Positions 25,340 to 36,213 of a stretch of 64,000 nt of DNA are shown here, piece after piece. How positions within the stretch are numbered: the first letter of the stretch is position 1; each line of letters begins with the position of its first letter. Origin of the DNA: Hemileia vastatrix (Eukaryota; Basidiomycota; Pucciniomycetes; Pucciniales; Zaghouaniaceae); contig JASXTE010000015.1 of NCBI GenBank assembly GCA_030280995.1, positions 25,538,501-25,602,500 on the forward strand, given 5' to 3'. The notes under the pieces were generated by a model. It ran no database searches, was not told the origin of the DNA, and saw nothing but the letters and a program-made list of their open reading frames with translations. The position numbers were made by a program, and so were the translations under genes.

Positions 25340-25646
25340 CACCACGGGAAATCTAGGGGTGAATTGCTAGCATTCCCCTCTCTTGAAATTTAGAGTGTCC
25401 CTTAATTATGCCAGGTTTATGAATACTTTATAAACATAAGTAAATTAGATTTAGGTTTACATTTATTCTCAGATTGGTCCAAAAATGAACCTCAATAGAT
25501 CTCAAGTTATGCATAAGTTGATCAACTATAACCATAATTTTATCCTTCATTGAGCACACATTGAGCACACATTGATCCAACATAAGCTTTTGAATATGCA
25601 ATATTATTATCAATTTAGAGGAAGAAAATTATTCCTTAACATACCT

Positions 25647-25907
25647 CACTACGCAATATAGGGGGTGGACTTGCTAGCAAGTCCTCAACCTGAACTCAGA
25701 TGGAACTCAGATGGAACTCAGACTGAACTCATACTGAACCCATACTGAACTCTACTTGAACACCCACCTAAAACTGTTCTTCTGAGTGGTGTTCATTCCT
25801 GATTGTATGGCTCCTTTATCAATAGCTCAATGTGTGTTCAATCTATGGTGAGTTTGGGTCCAAGGTTGCGGACTTGCTAGCAAGTCCGCCCCCCATATTG
25901 TGTGGTG
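25647..25907. mobile_element. 261-bp CACTA-type MITE
   Basis: Termini CACTACGCAATATAGGGGG and the inverse of CACCACACAATATGGGGGG, flanked by a perfect 3-bp duplication CCT (25,644-25,646; 25,908-25,910). Inside each end lies the same 18-bp perfect palindrome GGACTTGCTAGCAAGTCC. The middle holds short repeats of GAACTCAGATG type. It has no coding capacity and must be mobilised in trans, plausibly by a Tnp2 transposase like that of element C. Confidence 0.85.
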
Positions 25908-25910
25908 CCT

Positions 25911-26534
25911 AATCATTAATTTGCATTCAAAAGATAAACCATAAAATTATGAAAGTAAATTTAATTTACAATAATAATATCTTTTACTACATAATTGTAA
26001 CAATAGATAAATTTAGCAAATTTTTTGATCACAAATATTAATAGCTATAGGGATTGAAATAACTAATGCCATTCCTATTTTCAAATTTTAAAAAGATTAA
26101 AGTCACTTCTCACTTCTAATCTATTAAGTCTTTGCAAAACTAAATTTTGTATAATTTTTTAAATTTTACCTAAAATATAAGACCTACAGGCTATTGAAAA
26201 TAAAATCTTCAGTTACTCAACTAAAAAAAATATTTATATTTTTATAAAAATAAAAATAGTCCTTAAAGTGTATAACTTGAATGGTTGTTATTGAAATTAA
26301 TATGCAAGTTTTCTGATTTAAATATTTAATGCTTATATAAATCACTTTCCCAAGTTTTGGTATGAGTACATGTGAAATAGTAACTGCATTTAAAAGTGGA
26401 AACCAATATAATGACAAAAATATTTACAAAATTTATTTCAATTTAGTATTTATCTGTAAAAATTTTTTAAAGCAATATTCTATTCATCTTCTTAAGGATC
26501 TCTTCTTCCTCCGCTACCCATCTAATTTTTAATA
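25911..26534. other. Non-coding body of element B
   Basis: AT-rich; no gene or repeat recognised. Confidence 0.5.
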
Positions 26535-28913
26535 GGGGGTCTCAAACTTGAACAAATATGCCGGGTGGATTTCATTTTAAAACCACCACATAAACACACC
26601 ATGAAACATGGCTGATTTGGTACATGAGATCTTAAACATGGGGTCAGATATGTCCTACTTTAGTGAAAATTTTCCAACCACAGCACAGCCAACCAATCTA
26701 CAGATCCTCCCAATTCACCACACATCACATCTTTCCCCTTCCACTTTTTTGATACAAATTTTTTGACATGGTGCCCCAGTAAATTTTGAGCTTTTCATTA
26801 CTTTCATTAACAACAATTCCTGAACAAATTTATATGCTCAAAACTTAGTCATCATGCCAAGAACACTACAAAATTTTCAACACAACCCTTTTAAATCCTT
26901 TTTTCATGCTCTCAAAATGATCAAGTTGCATGTACTCTCCACTTGGGTTTGTTTTATATTTGCATATTGACTATTATTTTGAATTTTCACTGAAAGCATA
27001 ATTTTTCCCTTCCAGATTCATTTTGGTTAATCATCTCAACATGAAGTTGGATATTTCAGAAATTACATAATTATTCATTCTTTCTGTTTTTCAATGATCC
27101 GTCATATCATTTTATTCACCTTCTCTCACTTCCTTAACTCTTCTTCTATTTCTTTTATCCATCACTTCCTGAACTTCTATCTGGTCCTTTTACATCTTTG
27201 AAGACATCTCATCAGGTAAGTCATCCTCCCACCATCTTTTTTTCAATTTTAACTGATTTTGTTTTTCTGAATTTTTTTTTTATTGTTTCTATTTATTTTT
27301 TTGTTTTCTCAAATCACATTTCCACTTTTAAGAAGGTTCTACAGAAGCCTAGCTCTCATATCCACCATGCAACATCTGATTTGGTTCACTGGTTTTTGAG
27401 ATATTTATCATCCACTCGGCTCTAACTTCTATCAACTTTATTTTAATCTTCTGAAGTAGGTCTTACTCTGGAAAAAATATAATACTTATAAAAAACATAG
27501 GTAGCTAAAATAGATCTTTTTAGACCATTGATAATACCTGGCTTTAAATTTTATTACCCTTTTTTGACTTTCTTTTAAGTCAGAAATAAATGGTCAGAAA
27601 TAGGGTTAGGGTTTTTTAAATGACATATCCTTTTGTTGAAAGAATATGAAGAATCATGGATTTCATTTCCAGCAAATGGTGTTGAATTTGGTCCAGTGGT
27701 TGCTGAGATAACTGCTTTCAAAGTTGAATCTTGTTTCATGGACTAATTTACATTTTTTAAGTTCAATGTTGCATAATATGCATATAGGTATTATGCAATC
27801 TATTTCAAATACTACTTCAGGCTTTTGGCTCTGATTTGATCAGCTAAATATCAGTTTTGGATGAGTCCTTTTAATTTTGAAATTTTATTTTATGAGGATG
27901 AATATTAACATTTGCTAGATTTTGGTTCATTCGAATCTCACATTATTTTGATTACAGGTTCTCTATAGGCATGAATTTCATTTCCAGAAAGCATAATCAA
28001 TTTTGGCTCAGAAATTTCTGTGATATCTACTTTTAAAGTTGAGTCTTTTTATGTAAACTAATTTAAATTTTTGAATTTTGATATTCCATAATATGCATGT
28101 TTTTTCTGATACTTTTCATTGTACCACTCCCAAGGTATGTCTATTCCTCAACTGTTTTTTATCATTTGTTTCCTCAATTTTTATTCTTAATAAATCATTT
28201 TTTCCCTGATTTGTTGATGTTTTGAGTTTTTTTCAGGAGATGGCATCATCAAATCTATTTGGAACTCTTCTCAGCATAATCATCAATCAAAAATCCAAGA
28301 GATAATCATCAAACTACCAAGAAACTCCTTGTTTGATATCTTGTAAAAAGTGTTCTCATTTTTTTGGAATCTTGCGAAACACTTACTCATTTTGGTTTTT
28401 CATTCCAAATCAACCAAAGACTGATAAACCAGGTAAGTAAAGCAAGGGTGAAGGGCCCTATTTATATTAAATCTTTAGGGAGGGGTTCTAAATATGGTAA
28501 TTAAAAGATTTTCAAATTTTTTTTTTATTTCATAAATTTTTAAATTATCAATTATTAAATATAATCAATCAAATAAAACTTTTGTGCAATTGAGACTTGC
28601 TGCTGTATAAATTTGTTGATTTAATTATTTATTTGTATTGAATGGAAGAATTGTCAATACATTGCTTGTCATATGATTTATTTGGCTTTGGTCACATCTG
28701 AAATCATTAGTAGGTGTAATTGTGAATCCCATTACTTTTACTTGGCTGATTATATTTTTTTATTGATTTATTTAAGAATTTATGAAATTAAAATGAAAAT
28801 TTGGTAATCTTTACCCCCTCCCACAGTAAATTGCAGGGGGAGGTATTGTGAATTTTTTTTTCTTACATAAATATTTTTTTTGACATGAAAAAATTGGCAT
28901 TCTCCACCCCCTC

Positions 28914-29723
28914 TGTCAGCCAGGTTACTAGACTTACCCATTGAAATAATTAATTATTTACTGGATGAAGCCGCACCTTATCATTTTAATTATTATTTAA
29001 TTATAATTTAGTTACATTAAAATTAGTTATAATAAATTAACTAATTACAGAATGATAAAATTAAAAAATTAAATAAATAATTAAAATTAAAAATATAAAA
29101 TTGTCCCTTATATTTTTCTCTAACACCGTGCTCATTTGACAGGTTGGAAAAAATAAAATTTTATATTAAAAAATAGATATTAAGATAAAATAAGATTTTA
29201 ATATTCAAATAATATTAAATATATACAAAAAATTCAAGTTTCTTATTTAGAATTGACTTCTACAGTAAATATTAAATAAATTGATGTATTTCTGACATAC
29301 TCTGTAAATACATCTTTTTGACGCCTTCTTTTTAGAATAACTTTATTATTTGAAATACTCCTTCTGGAATATTCTTTTCTCTCTCTCATACTACTGTTTT
29401 TAGAATTTTATTGCCGTGCTTTTTCTCTCCTTTGCCTATAAAAGGCCTCTCTTTTTTGTCTTTTAATCATTCTTTTTACCACCTTACTTTATTACCACAA
29501 CTACAATATAACACTTATTACTTATATTTTATATCTTTAGTATTTACAAAGACGTAACTCTAATCTATAACTTATATTAATATTTTAAATCTACCTCTTA
29601 TCATTGAGTAAACATCATCTTTGATTGAGAAATACGTACCAAATTATTGAGAGTCCAATTAATCCTTAAAATCTTCATACAAACTCCGTACCAAATCTTC
29701 TAGACCAAAAGTGTACCTTGACA
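28914..29723. mobile_element. Solo LTR (810 bp)
   Basis: Starts TGTCAGCC, ends TTGACA (TG...CA with inverted TGTCA/TGACA tips) and is flanked by a perfect 5-bp duplication CCCTC (28,909-28,913; 29,724-29,728). No internal retrotransposon sequence remains, so it is the product of LTR-LTR recombination. It is a different family from gypsy-1. Confidence 0.88.
29437..29444 (+). promoter_or_regulatory. TATA box in the solo LTR
   Basis: TATAAAAG in a locally more GC-rich setting, followed by a pyrimidine-rich stretch, as expected of an LTR promoter. This also suggests that the LTR reads on the plus strand. Confidence 0.5.
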
Positions 29724-31070
29724 CCCTCCCACAGTAAAATTCAGTATGAGGTATTACCATTTTTTTCAGACATAAAAAAAATTTTTGACATGAAAAAAAT
29801 GGCAATCTCCACTCCCTAATATAGTGAAATGCAGGGGAGGGTATTGCCAAAATTCTAGATTTAGTAAAAAAATTTTTGTTAATTTATGTATCTTGTGCAT
29901 AAGGGTTGATTAATAAAGCTGTTGAAAAACCATATTTAACCAAATTATTAATAGAAATCTAGAATGAATTTTAGTCATGCAGATATGGAGAAAAACATTA
30001 CTTATAATTTAAATACAAAACATTTAATTAACTGGAATCCTAAAAAATAGCAAGAGTATAAGCATGCAATGTATATAAGAGGGCTTCAAAGCATTTTTTT
30101 ACAATCAAAATATTTATTTCCATCTCTAATCTAGAAGAGGTTTTCAAGATGGGTAAATGTGCCACCATTTCAATTTGAACTAAAATGACAAAGTGTAACA
30201 CAGATTTGAATAGGAGGATCTCTTTATGGACAACAAGAATCATTTCTGAAAATTGAGTGATATTTTACCAGTTCAAGTAACTGAGAAATCCAGGCAAGGT
30301 TGTGCAAAATATCTGTTTAAAGCTAATTTCAGGAATGCTTTAAAGAACCTCAAGGTTAAATTGTGGTTGGTGTTGTATGGAAAGTGTTCTGGAATATAAG
30401 TAGTGATTCTTCAGCATGTCACACATGTAAGCCAAGTCAATTACAGCATTGGAGTTGGTATCTGAGTTAACCAATAGATCCAGGGCTAGAGTGGTAGCAG
30501 TTATTTCTAGTTTACAATGGACTGAAAGAGGATTTTTAGTGAATGGTGATAAAGACTAAGGGTGAGTGTATCATGAAGTGGCTGCTTAAGTGGTGGGAAG
30601 TCACGTTTTTCACAAGTTGAATAATAAGCCCTTAAGAATCAGGTGAAAAAGAATCTAAGGAGATGGCTTGTCCGTACCTAGTTCTCACTAATCAAGATGA
30701 AGGAGAGAAGTGTTTTGATGGCATTTTCTTCCCAAAAGAAGGTGTGTTTGAGATCAAACACACTATCAAAATACACCTGCCTTAGACAGGTGTATTTCAT
30801 TTTCTGATGGGGTGTTTGGTAATTATTTTATGGCGTGTTTATGTGGCATATTTGATCAATTTTGAGACCCCCTAATTTACTCCATACCATCTCATTTTAA
30901 TAGAAAATATCTATTGTTTTAGAACTCTCCTTATCAGCAATGGCCCATCTTATTTTTAAGCTATTAATCCCTTCATCAATCCTCTACTACTCATAATTCA
31001 TAATGTATCATAGAATATGCATTTTTATTTCTTCTAAACTTTTTTACAAGATTACAAATGTCGGATAACA

Positions 31071-32366
31071 CTACAGGCCAGGGGGAGCCTGGCTGGTAGT
31101 ACCTTAAAATTGCATAAAAAAAATGGAACCCGAGCCACAGGAAGTGGCTCGGGTTTTAATATATATACATTATTTGCTGCCAGCTTTAAGCTGGAAGCGT
31201 TTAATAAAAATGACCAAAGCCACTTTTAGTGGCTTTGGTCAATTAAATAATACATCTTGCAGGCAGTTTTAAACTGCCAGCATGATGTTGTGTTTAAAAG
31301 CAAGTGAAGTTGCATGCAGCAACTTTGCTTGCTTATTTTTTATATATTAATAACTTGCAGCCAGTATAAAACTGGCTGCAAGTCTTTTTTTAAAGCAACC
31401 AAAGTCGCTTATAGCTGCTTTGGTTGCAATAATATTTTGTTCATCTCCCAGCCAGATAACACTGGCTGGGAGGTTTTAAGGTGATTGAGCAGCCAATATT
31501 TCTTTAAGCAACATTGGCCGCTTAAAATATTTACTACCAGCCAGGGGGAGCCTGGCTGGTAATTATTTAAAACAAAGTAAAAAAAAATAGCCCGAGCCAC
31601 AGGAAGTGGCTTGGGATTGAAAAAAAAACTTTTGTGCCAGCTTTAAGCTGGCAGCCTTTAATTAAAAAAAAGCAAAAAAATGACCAAAGCCACTAAAAGT
31701 GGCTTTGGTCAAATTTATAATATATATTGCAGGCAGTTAAAACTGCCTGCAAGATTTTTTGTTTAAAAGAGAGCAAAGTTGCATGCAGCAACTTTGCTTG
31801 CTTTTTTTTTATATATTAATGACTTGCAGCCAGTATAAAACTGGCTGCAAGTCTTTTTTTAAAGCAACCAAAGTCGCTTGTAGCGACTTTGGTTGCAAAC
31901 GGTTTTTAGCATCTCCCAGCCAGATAACACTGGCTGGGAGGTTTTAAGTTAAGATTTGAGCAGCTGATGTTTCTTTAAGCAACATTGGCTGCTTAAAATA
32001 TTTACTACCAGCCAGGGGGAGCCTGGCTGGTAATTCTTTAAAAAAAAGAAAAAAAAATAACCCAAGCCACAGGAAGTGGCTCGGGATTGAAAAAAAAACT
32101 TTGCTGCCAGCTTTAAGCTGGCAGGGTTTAATAAAAATATGAAAAAAATGACTAAAGCCACTAAAAGTGGCTTTGGTCAAATTTATAATATATATTGCAG
32201 GCAGTTTTAAACTGCCTGCAAGATGTTTTGTTTAAAAGCGAGTGAAGTTGCATGCAGCAACTTCATTCACTTTTTTTTTATATATTAATGACTTGCAGCC
32301 AGTATAAAACTGGCTGCAAGTCTTTTTTTAAAGCAACCAAAGTCGCTTGTAGCGACTTTGGTTGCA
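31071..32366. repeat. Hairpin array 1: tandem ~465-bp units of about ten distinct hairpins
   Basis: Units start near 31,072, 31,534 and 32,006 (the third incomplete). Each holds a fixed series of short perfect or near-perfect inverted repeats separated by AT-rich spacers. Examples are GACCAAAGCCAC/GTGGCTTTGGTC (31,212-31,240), CTTGCAGCCAG/CTGGCTGCAAG (31,354-31,382), CTCCCAGCCAG/CTGGCTGGGAG (31,445-31,472) and GCAACCAAAGTCGCT/AGCGACTTTGGTTGC in units 2 and 3. Stems are 9-15 bp, loops 3-9 nt. Stems differ between units in a paired way in at least one hairpin. No protein is supported here; the open frames are by-products. Confidence 0.9.
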
Positions 32367-32371
32367 AACGG

Positions 32372-33443
32372 TGTAGACAATCCTATAGTACTAGCTATAG
32401 GCGTTGACCAAGGGAGTTGGAGAAAAACCAGAGAGAAAATCCCCTGTCCCTTTAGAAAAATAGAGTGAGATTTACTTGCTAAAGTAAGTTGGTTCCTGTT
32501 TTGCTAAAGCTCCTATTTAACACACTTGACTGCTTGATGAGCCAAGAAAGTAGTCACCAGATAGACTACCAGACCAAAGAGCTGAAATGTAGAGCAAAGT
32601 ACACACCAGAGACAGCAAAGATACTTGATGTAGGCTGCAAATCCACACCAGAGACAGCAATAATACTTGCTATAGCTTGCAAGACTATAACAGAGAAAAC
32701 AGTTGCCAAAGTTAAGTTAAATGAAGAACTTACTTGCAACAAACACAGCCAATTGTGGCCAGAAAACAGTGAAAACTGAGTGAGGAACAATGAGATCACC
32801 TCCCGATGGTTGTACGATGATTAAGGTTGCCCCAAACTGTCATATTCACTACGTACACACAGACCACTAACTAAGAGCCCATGCGCACCCACCAATCTGG
32901 CACCTGTACCTGCCAAATTGCATAAAAAACCCTCCTGCAGCGCTCCCCAACCTCCTAAAACAGAGGCGGGCGGGCCGCCCGAAGCGGCCCGGCCTCCCTG
33001 AAGCCAGAAAACCAATAAAAACCACTAATCTACTTAGAAAAATTAGCTACAACTACTAAAACCTTGAAAACACGGAATTTCACTATAACAACATTGTGAC
33101 ATGAAATATAGAGAAAAATCAGCTCTATCCAATGGTACTAAGCACTTAACCCTAAGACTTAAGGTTAGCCCATAAAACACGAAAAACAAAATTAAACAGC
33201 AATCTTTTATAAATGAAAAATGAGGAAATGACCCCTTAAAACTCAGAATATGAAAAATGTCTTCAAGACATAAAATATAGAGAAAACCCAGAGCTATCCA
33301 ATGATAGTACCCACATACCCACAGACCCAATATCCACGGAATAAAACAAGAAAAATACCAAATTCCTTAACAGATGTCAATTAAGACTTGCACGATCAGC
33401 GCCAAATCACACAACAAAGGCCCCTGCCAATGTTGGAAGACCA
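32372..33443 (-). repeat. Probable LTR of a further gypsy-type element (gypsy-4)
   Basis: Followed directly by the same polypurine tract and leader text (TCCTCCCTCCAATTGAGAAT, from 33,446) that follows the gypsy-1 3' LTR. The right border is therefore good, the left border only approximate (a TG at 32,372), and no partner LTR is in the window. Contains a 38-bp GC-rich island at 32,963-33,000. Confidence 0.5.
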
Positions 33444-33493
33444 AATCCTCCCTCCAATTGAGAATGTCTGCATTCTTTCTTCATCCAACCACC

Positions 33494-34134
33494 ATGTTTA
33501 ACCTCCTTCCCAAATCTACCTCTGAAATGGGCCCCTGCCAATACTGCATCAACAATAATTTAATCTGCGCCATGACACCACCTGTTCATCCATACGGAAC
33601 ATCCTGCAATGTCTGAAACTCCAGAAAGAAGACCTTCCACAGACCTGGTCCACTTTCTTCCACAACAGATTCACCTCCGCCTCAACCTGGTCCTTCTTCT
33701 GCCAGCACCAATAGATCTAGGCCATCCATCCTGATACCCAGATTAATCAAAAAGCTCCACCCTTCCCAGAAGAGTGCCACAACCCATAAAGCAACTAGTT
33801 CCCCCATCCCTGGTCTATTTGATGGTAAAGAAAATTCATTACTTCCTTCAACTTTAAAACTGATGACTTCTCAGTTCCTTCCTCTTCTGATAGTGATGAT
33901 AACAATGTAGGATCCATTGCACAACCAACACCAACGCACTTGCCCACTATCAAGGCCAAGTTCCAACAAAACACATCTCAACAGAAACAACTTCTACTTC
34001 ACTACTTCCAATCCACTCCTGCTAGAGATCCACAGGACATTGAGAACAGAAGACACCTCATTCACCAGTTCAAGGCTAATTCTGAACACTTCATTTCATC
34101 TCTTGATTCCCTCTGTAATTCCACTAGTACTTGA
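33494..34134 (+). pseudogene. Decayed antisense Zn(2)-Cys(6) gene (first copy in gypsy-4)
   Basis: Homologue of the gypsy-1 antisense gene in the same position relative to LTR and polypurine tract. The N-terminal half-cluster CQYCINNNLIC is intact (CX2CX6C), but the second half reads SCNV followed by TGA at 33,614-33,616 where a Cys would be expected. Probable introns follow (GTAAAG after LFDG; acceptor before 33,912). The C-terminal helix KQLLLHYFQSTPARDPQD matches the gypsy-1 copy and ends at 34,134. Confidence 0.65.
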
Positions 34135-34195
34135 GTCTGATTCAGAAAAGAAAAATTGACCACACCCTCTATAGGATGTAACCACAAACAACCCT

Positions 34196-34640
34196 CAGTT
34201 TTAAGTCTTGGGGGACCATCCTCATTTTATAGTCTTGGGGGACTCAAAAGCCCTCAGTTTAAAGTCTTGGGGGACTCAAAAAACCTAAATCATAAACCCA
34301 GAACCAGAGATCAACCACATTAAGACACAGAGAAAAAACTAACATTCTGGGGTAATTGTGAATAGATCTGCCAGCCCATCAATTACCCCCAAACTTGCCT
34401 TTGCTAAATTCGGAGGCCCCCCTGTGGATACCCTCCACCAATCTTTCAAAACAACTCCAACAACAAAAACTTTCCCTCAGTTTATAGTCTTGGGGGACTT
34501 ACAACCCTCATTTTAAAGTCTTGGGGGACTAACACAGTGTTCAGTTTAAAGTCTTGACGGACTACTTCTTGATAAAATTCTTGAAACCAGCCAGTTTAAA
34601 GTCTTGGAGTACTAATAAATTTTCTAATTTAGAGTCATAG
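34196..34640. repeat. CAGTTTA-hairpin motif cluster of gypsy-4
   Basis: Eight or so copies of the family motif, mostly with AGTCTTGGGGGACT stems, around a segment (34,368-34,410) shared with gypsy-1 at about 4,857-4,905. Confidence 0.8.
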
Positions 34641-34793
34641 AGGACTGACAGAATCTTGCATGAATCTGACCCAGCCAATTTCATGCAATACACACACAGC
34701 CAGACCCACGGAGCGTCCACCTTCACTTCATCTTCTACTCATCACTGACAAAATCTTCTCTTATCCTTTTCATCACCTTTCACACCACAAATC

Positions 34794-35318
34794 ATGTCTG
34801 GATCCCCTGCTGTTGAATCCTCTACTCTTCCTTGCTTCACTGCTCCAAGGGACTATGCCTGCAAACAGTGCATACACATGTGCAGACCTTGCACATTCAC
34901 TCTTCCAAATCCAGAAGCCAAATTCTACAACAGGGCTTGTGACTCTTGCTATTCCAAAAAAAAGAAATGTGACAGAGATGCCCACTATCCTATTCCTCCG
35001 CCTTCTCCTTCTCACAAGTACATCTCCAGATCCCCTACCAGGTTTCCAGAACTTGGTCCATCCTCTTCCTCTCTATCTTCAGCTCCTTCCAGAAGATCCA
35101 GAAGCTCAGCTTCCCACACTCTTCCAAAAAGACCAGCCTTAGCTTCTCAAGAAACTGCTTTTATCACTGCTAAATTAGCTCCAAAAGCTTCAAAATCAAC
35201 CCCTAAGCTTCTAGACCGCGTCCAGGAGGCCCGGCCGACGTCGGGCGGCCCGCCCGCCTCACCAAACGGCAAAAATCAGGGCCAAAACCTCCAAAAACGG
35301 CCAGAAAATAGCCAAATT
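34794..35318 (+). pseudogene. Antisense Zn(2)-Cys(6) gene, 5' part (split by element C)
   Basis: Open from the ATG at 34,794. Residues 23-59 read CX2CX6CX15CX2CX6C (CKQCIHMCRPC ... CDSCYSKKKKC), a zinc-cluster pattern with a long middle loop, followed by Ser/Pro-rich sequence. Codon 175 (ATT) is the target site of element C. Removing C and one ATT continues the frame without interruption at 62,238 (about 187 further codons to the next splice site). The whole gene would code for 413 aa in three exons. A GC-rich 38-bp island at 35,223-35,260 lies in this exon. Confidence 0.75.
35316..35318. repeat. Left target-site duplication of element C (ATT)
   Basis: ATT directly before CACCACAG; the same triplet follows the right end at 62,235-62,237. 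CACTA elements typically duplicate 3 bp. Confidence 0.9.
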
Positions 35319-35360
35319 CACCACAGAAAATTTGGGGGGGTATTGCTAGCAGTACCCCTC
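35319..35360. repeat. Left terminal inverted repeat of element C
   Basis: CACCACAG start, G-run, then a 20-bp near-perfect palindrome centred on GCTAGC. Just inside, short repeats of GTTGGAAAGCTG type (35,370-35,415) look like CACTA subterminal repeats. Confidence 0.9.
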
Positions 35361-36213
35361 ATTTAAAAATGTTGGGAAGTGGTTGGAAAGCTGTTGGAAG
35401 GCTGTTGGGAGTTCATTGTGAAACCAGATTTAAATTAATTGGACAAAGATTTGGTAATCAGTTAGACCTAGGTTCAACCAAACTCAATCACAGGTTTCTT
35501 GGAGCTTGGTGATTACTTTGATTTTGAGCTGAGCACAGATTGAGCAAAGCTTGAACATATCACTTAACATATCATAATATTCACTTTCCCATCTTGTGGA
35601 AAGCAAAATTTGATATTCGTTCTAAGAATATCTACATATATTTTCTTGCCAAGTTGGTAACAGAAGGTTAAACTGTAGTATCTCAATTATTACATTAGAC
35701 TACATAGATATTTGATAAAACATACAATTCAAATCAATTTTAATATTATTGAGATCACCATAAGTGTCTTTCAAAAGACTTACAAAAAGTATGTTAGTAT
35801 CAAGACATCGTTCTAGGTAGTAGTTTCAATTTGGATTTTGAACTGACATCTAAAGAATTTTACTATTAGACAGAAACATAAATAAGTGTAATAAGAGTGA
35901 AATTATTCTATTTTTTGATTATAATGTAATAATAAAGCACATTTTTATTGAGAAAATTTTTCTTCCTCCACAAACCAAAATTTACTCTATAGGCTCAAGA
36001 TTTATTTTTAAGCCATATTATTCATTTCAGTTATAATTGATTTACTTCCAATATTTATTAAAAAGATAATAATAATACATGTGAAAGAATTATGAGCTTA
36101 GCATAGCATATGCTAAAAAGTTATTTTGTCGTTTTATTCAAAACTGATTCTTCATTTTTTGCTTCAATTCATCTTTTAACAACCACTATCTTCAGATACT
36201 ATTCTTACTTAAT
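35361..36213. other. Left subterminal, gene-free region of element C
   Basis: AT-rich, no gene seen; presumably holds the SNF2 promoter in its last few hundred bases. Confidence 0.5.

Larger units (their letters stand above)
26535..30872. mobile_element. Non-autonomous TIR element D (4.3 kb)
   Basis: The left end GGGGGTCTCAAACTTGA and the right end (inverse) GGGGGTCTCAAAATTGATCA share a following CAAATATGCC; CATAAACAC occurs in both slightly further in. Both ends are flanked by TA, so a TA target is likely but the superfamily is unassigned. No transposase or gene is visible. Internal features are a diverged ~320-bp-spaced duplication (27,640-27,780 and 27,960-28,100), two copies of a CCCTCCCACAGTAAA hairpin unit (28,815; 29,724) split by a solo LTR, and small hairpins near its right end (30,740-30,800). 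Confidence 0.6.
25340..32371. mobile_element. CACTA-like element B (left part; right end not found)
   Basis: Begins CACCACGGGAAATC, then a G-run, then a near-palindrome around TTGCTAGCA (25,360-25,378). It interrupts gypsy-3 RNase H exactly at 25,340; the adjacent ATT is the candidate target copy. The first ~280 bp mirror the end of A. Nested inside are a MITE, element D and a hairpin array. No matching right terminus is seen before the LTR at about 32,372, so B is either truncated or itself split by gypsy-4 with its other end beyond 64,000. The right limit given is only where gypsy-4 appears to start. Confidence 0.55.

Noticed and set aside
18212..25340. A right end and B left end as the two termini of a single element with the gypsies inside
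   Set aside because: The termini point outwards, not inwards, and the gypsy frames are cut exactly at CACCAC/GTGGTG, so each is an insertion into a gypsy.
31409..32180. Small frames in hairpin array 1
   Set aside because: They repeat with the unit and exist on both strands; no coding evidence.
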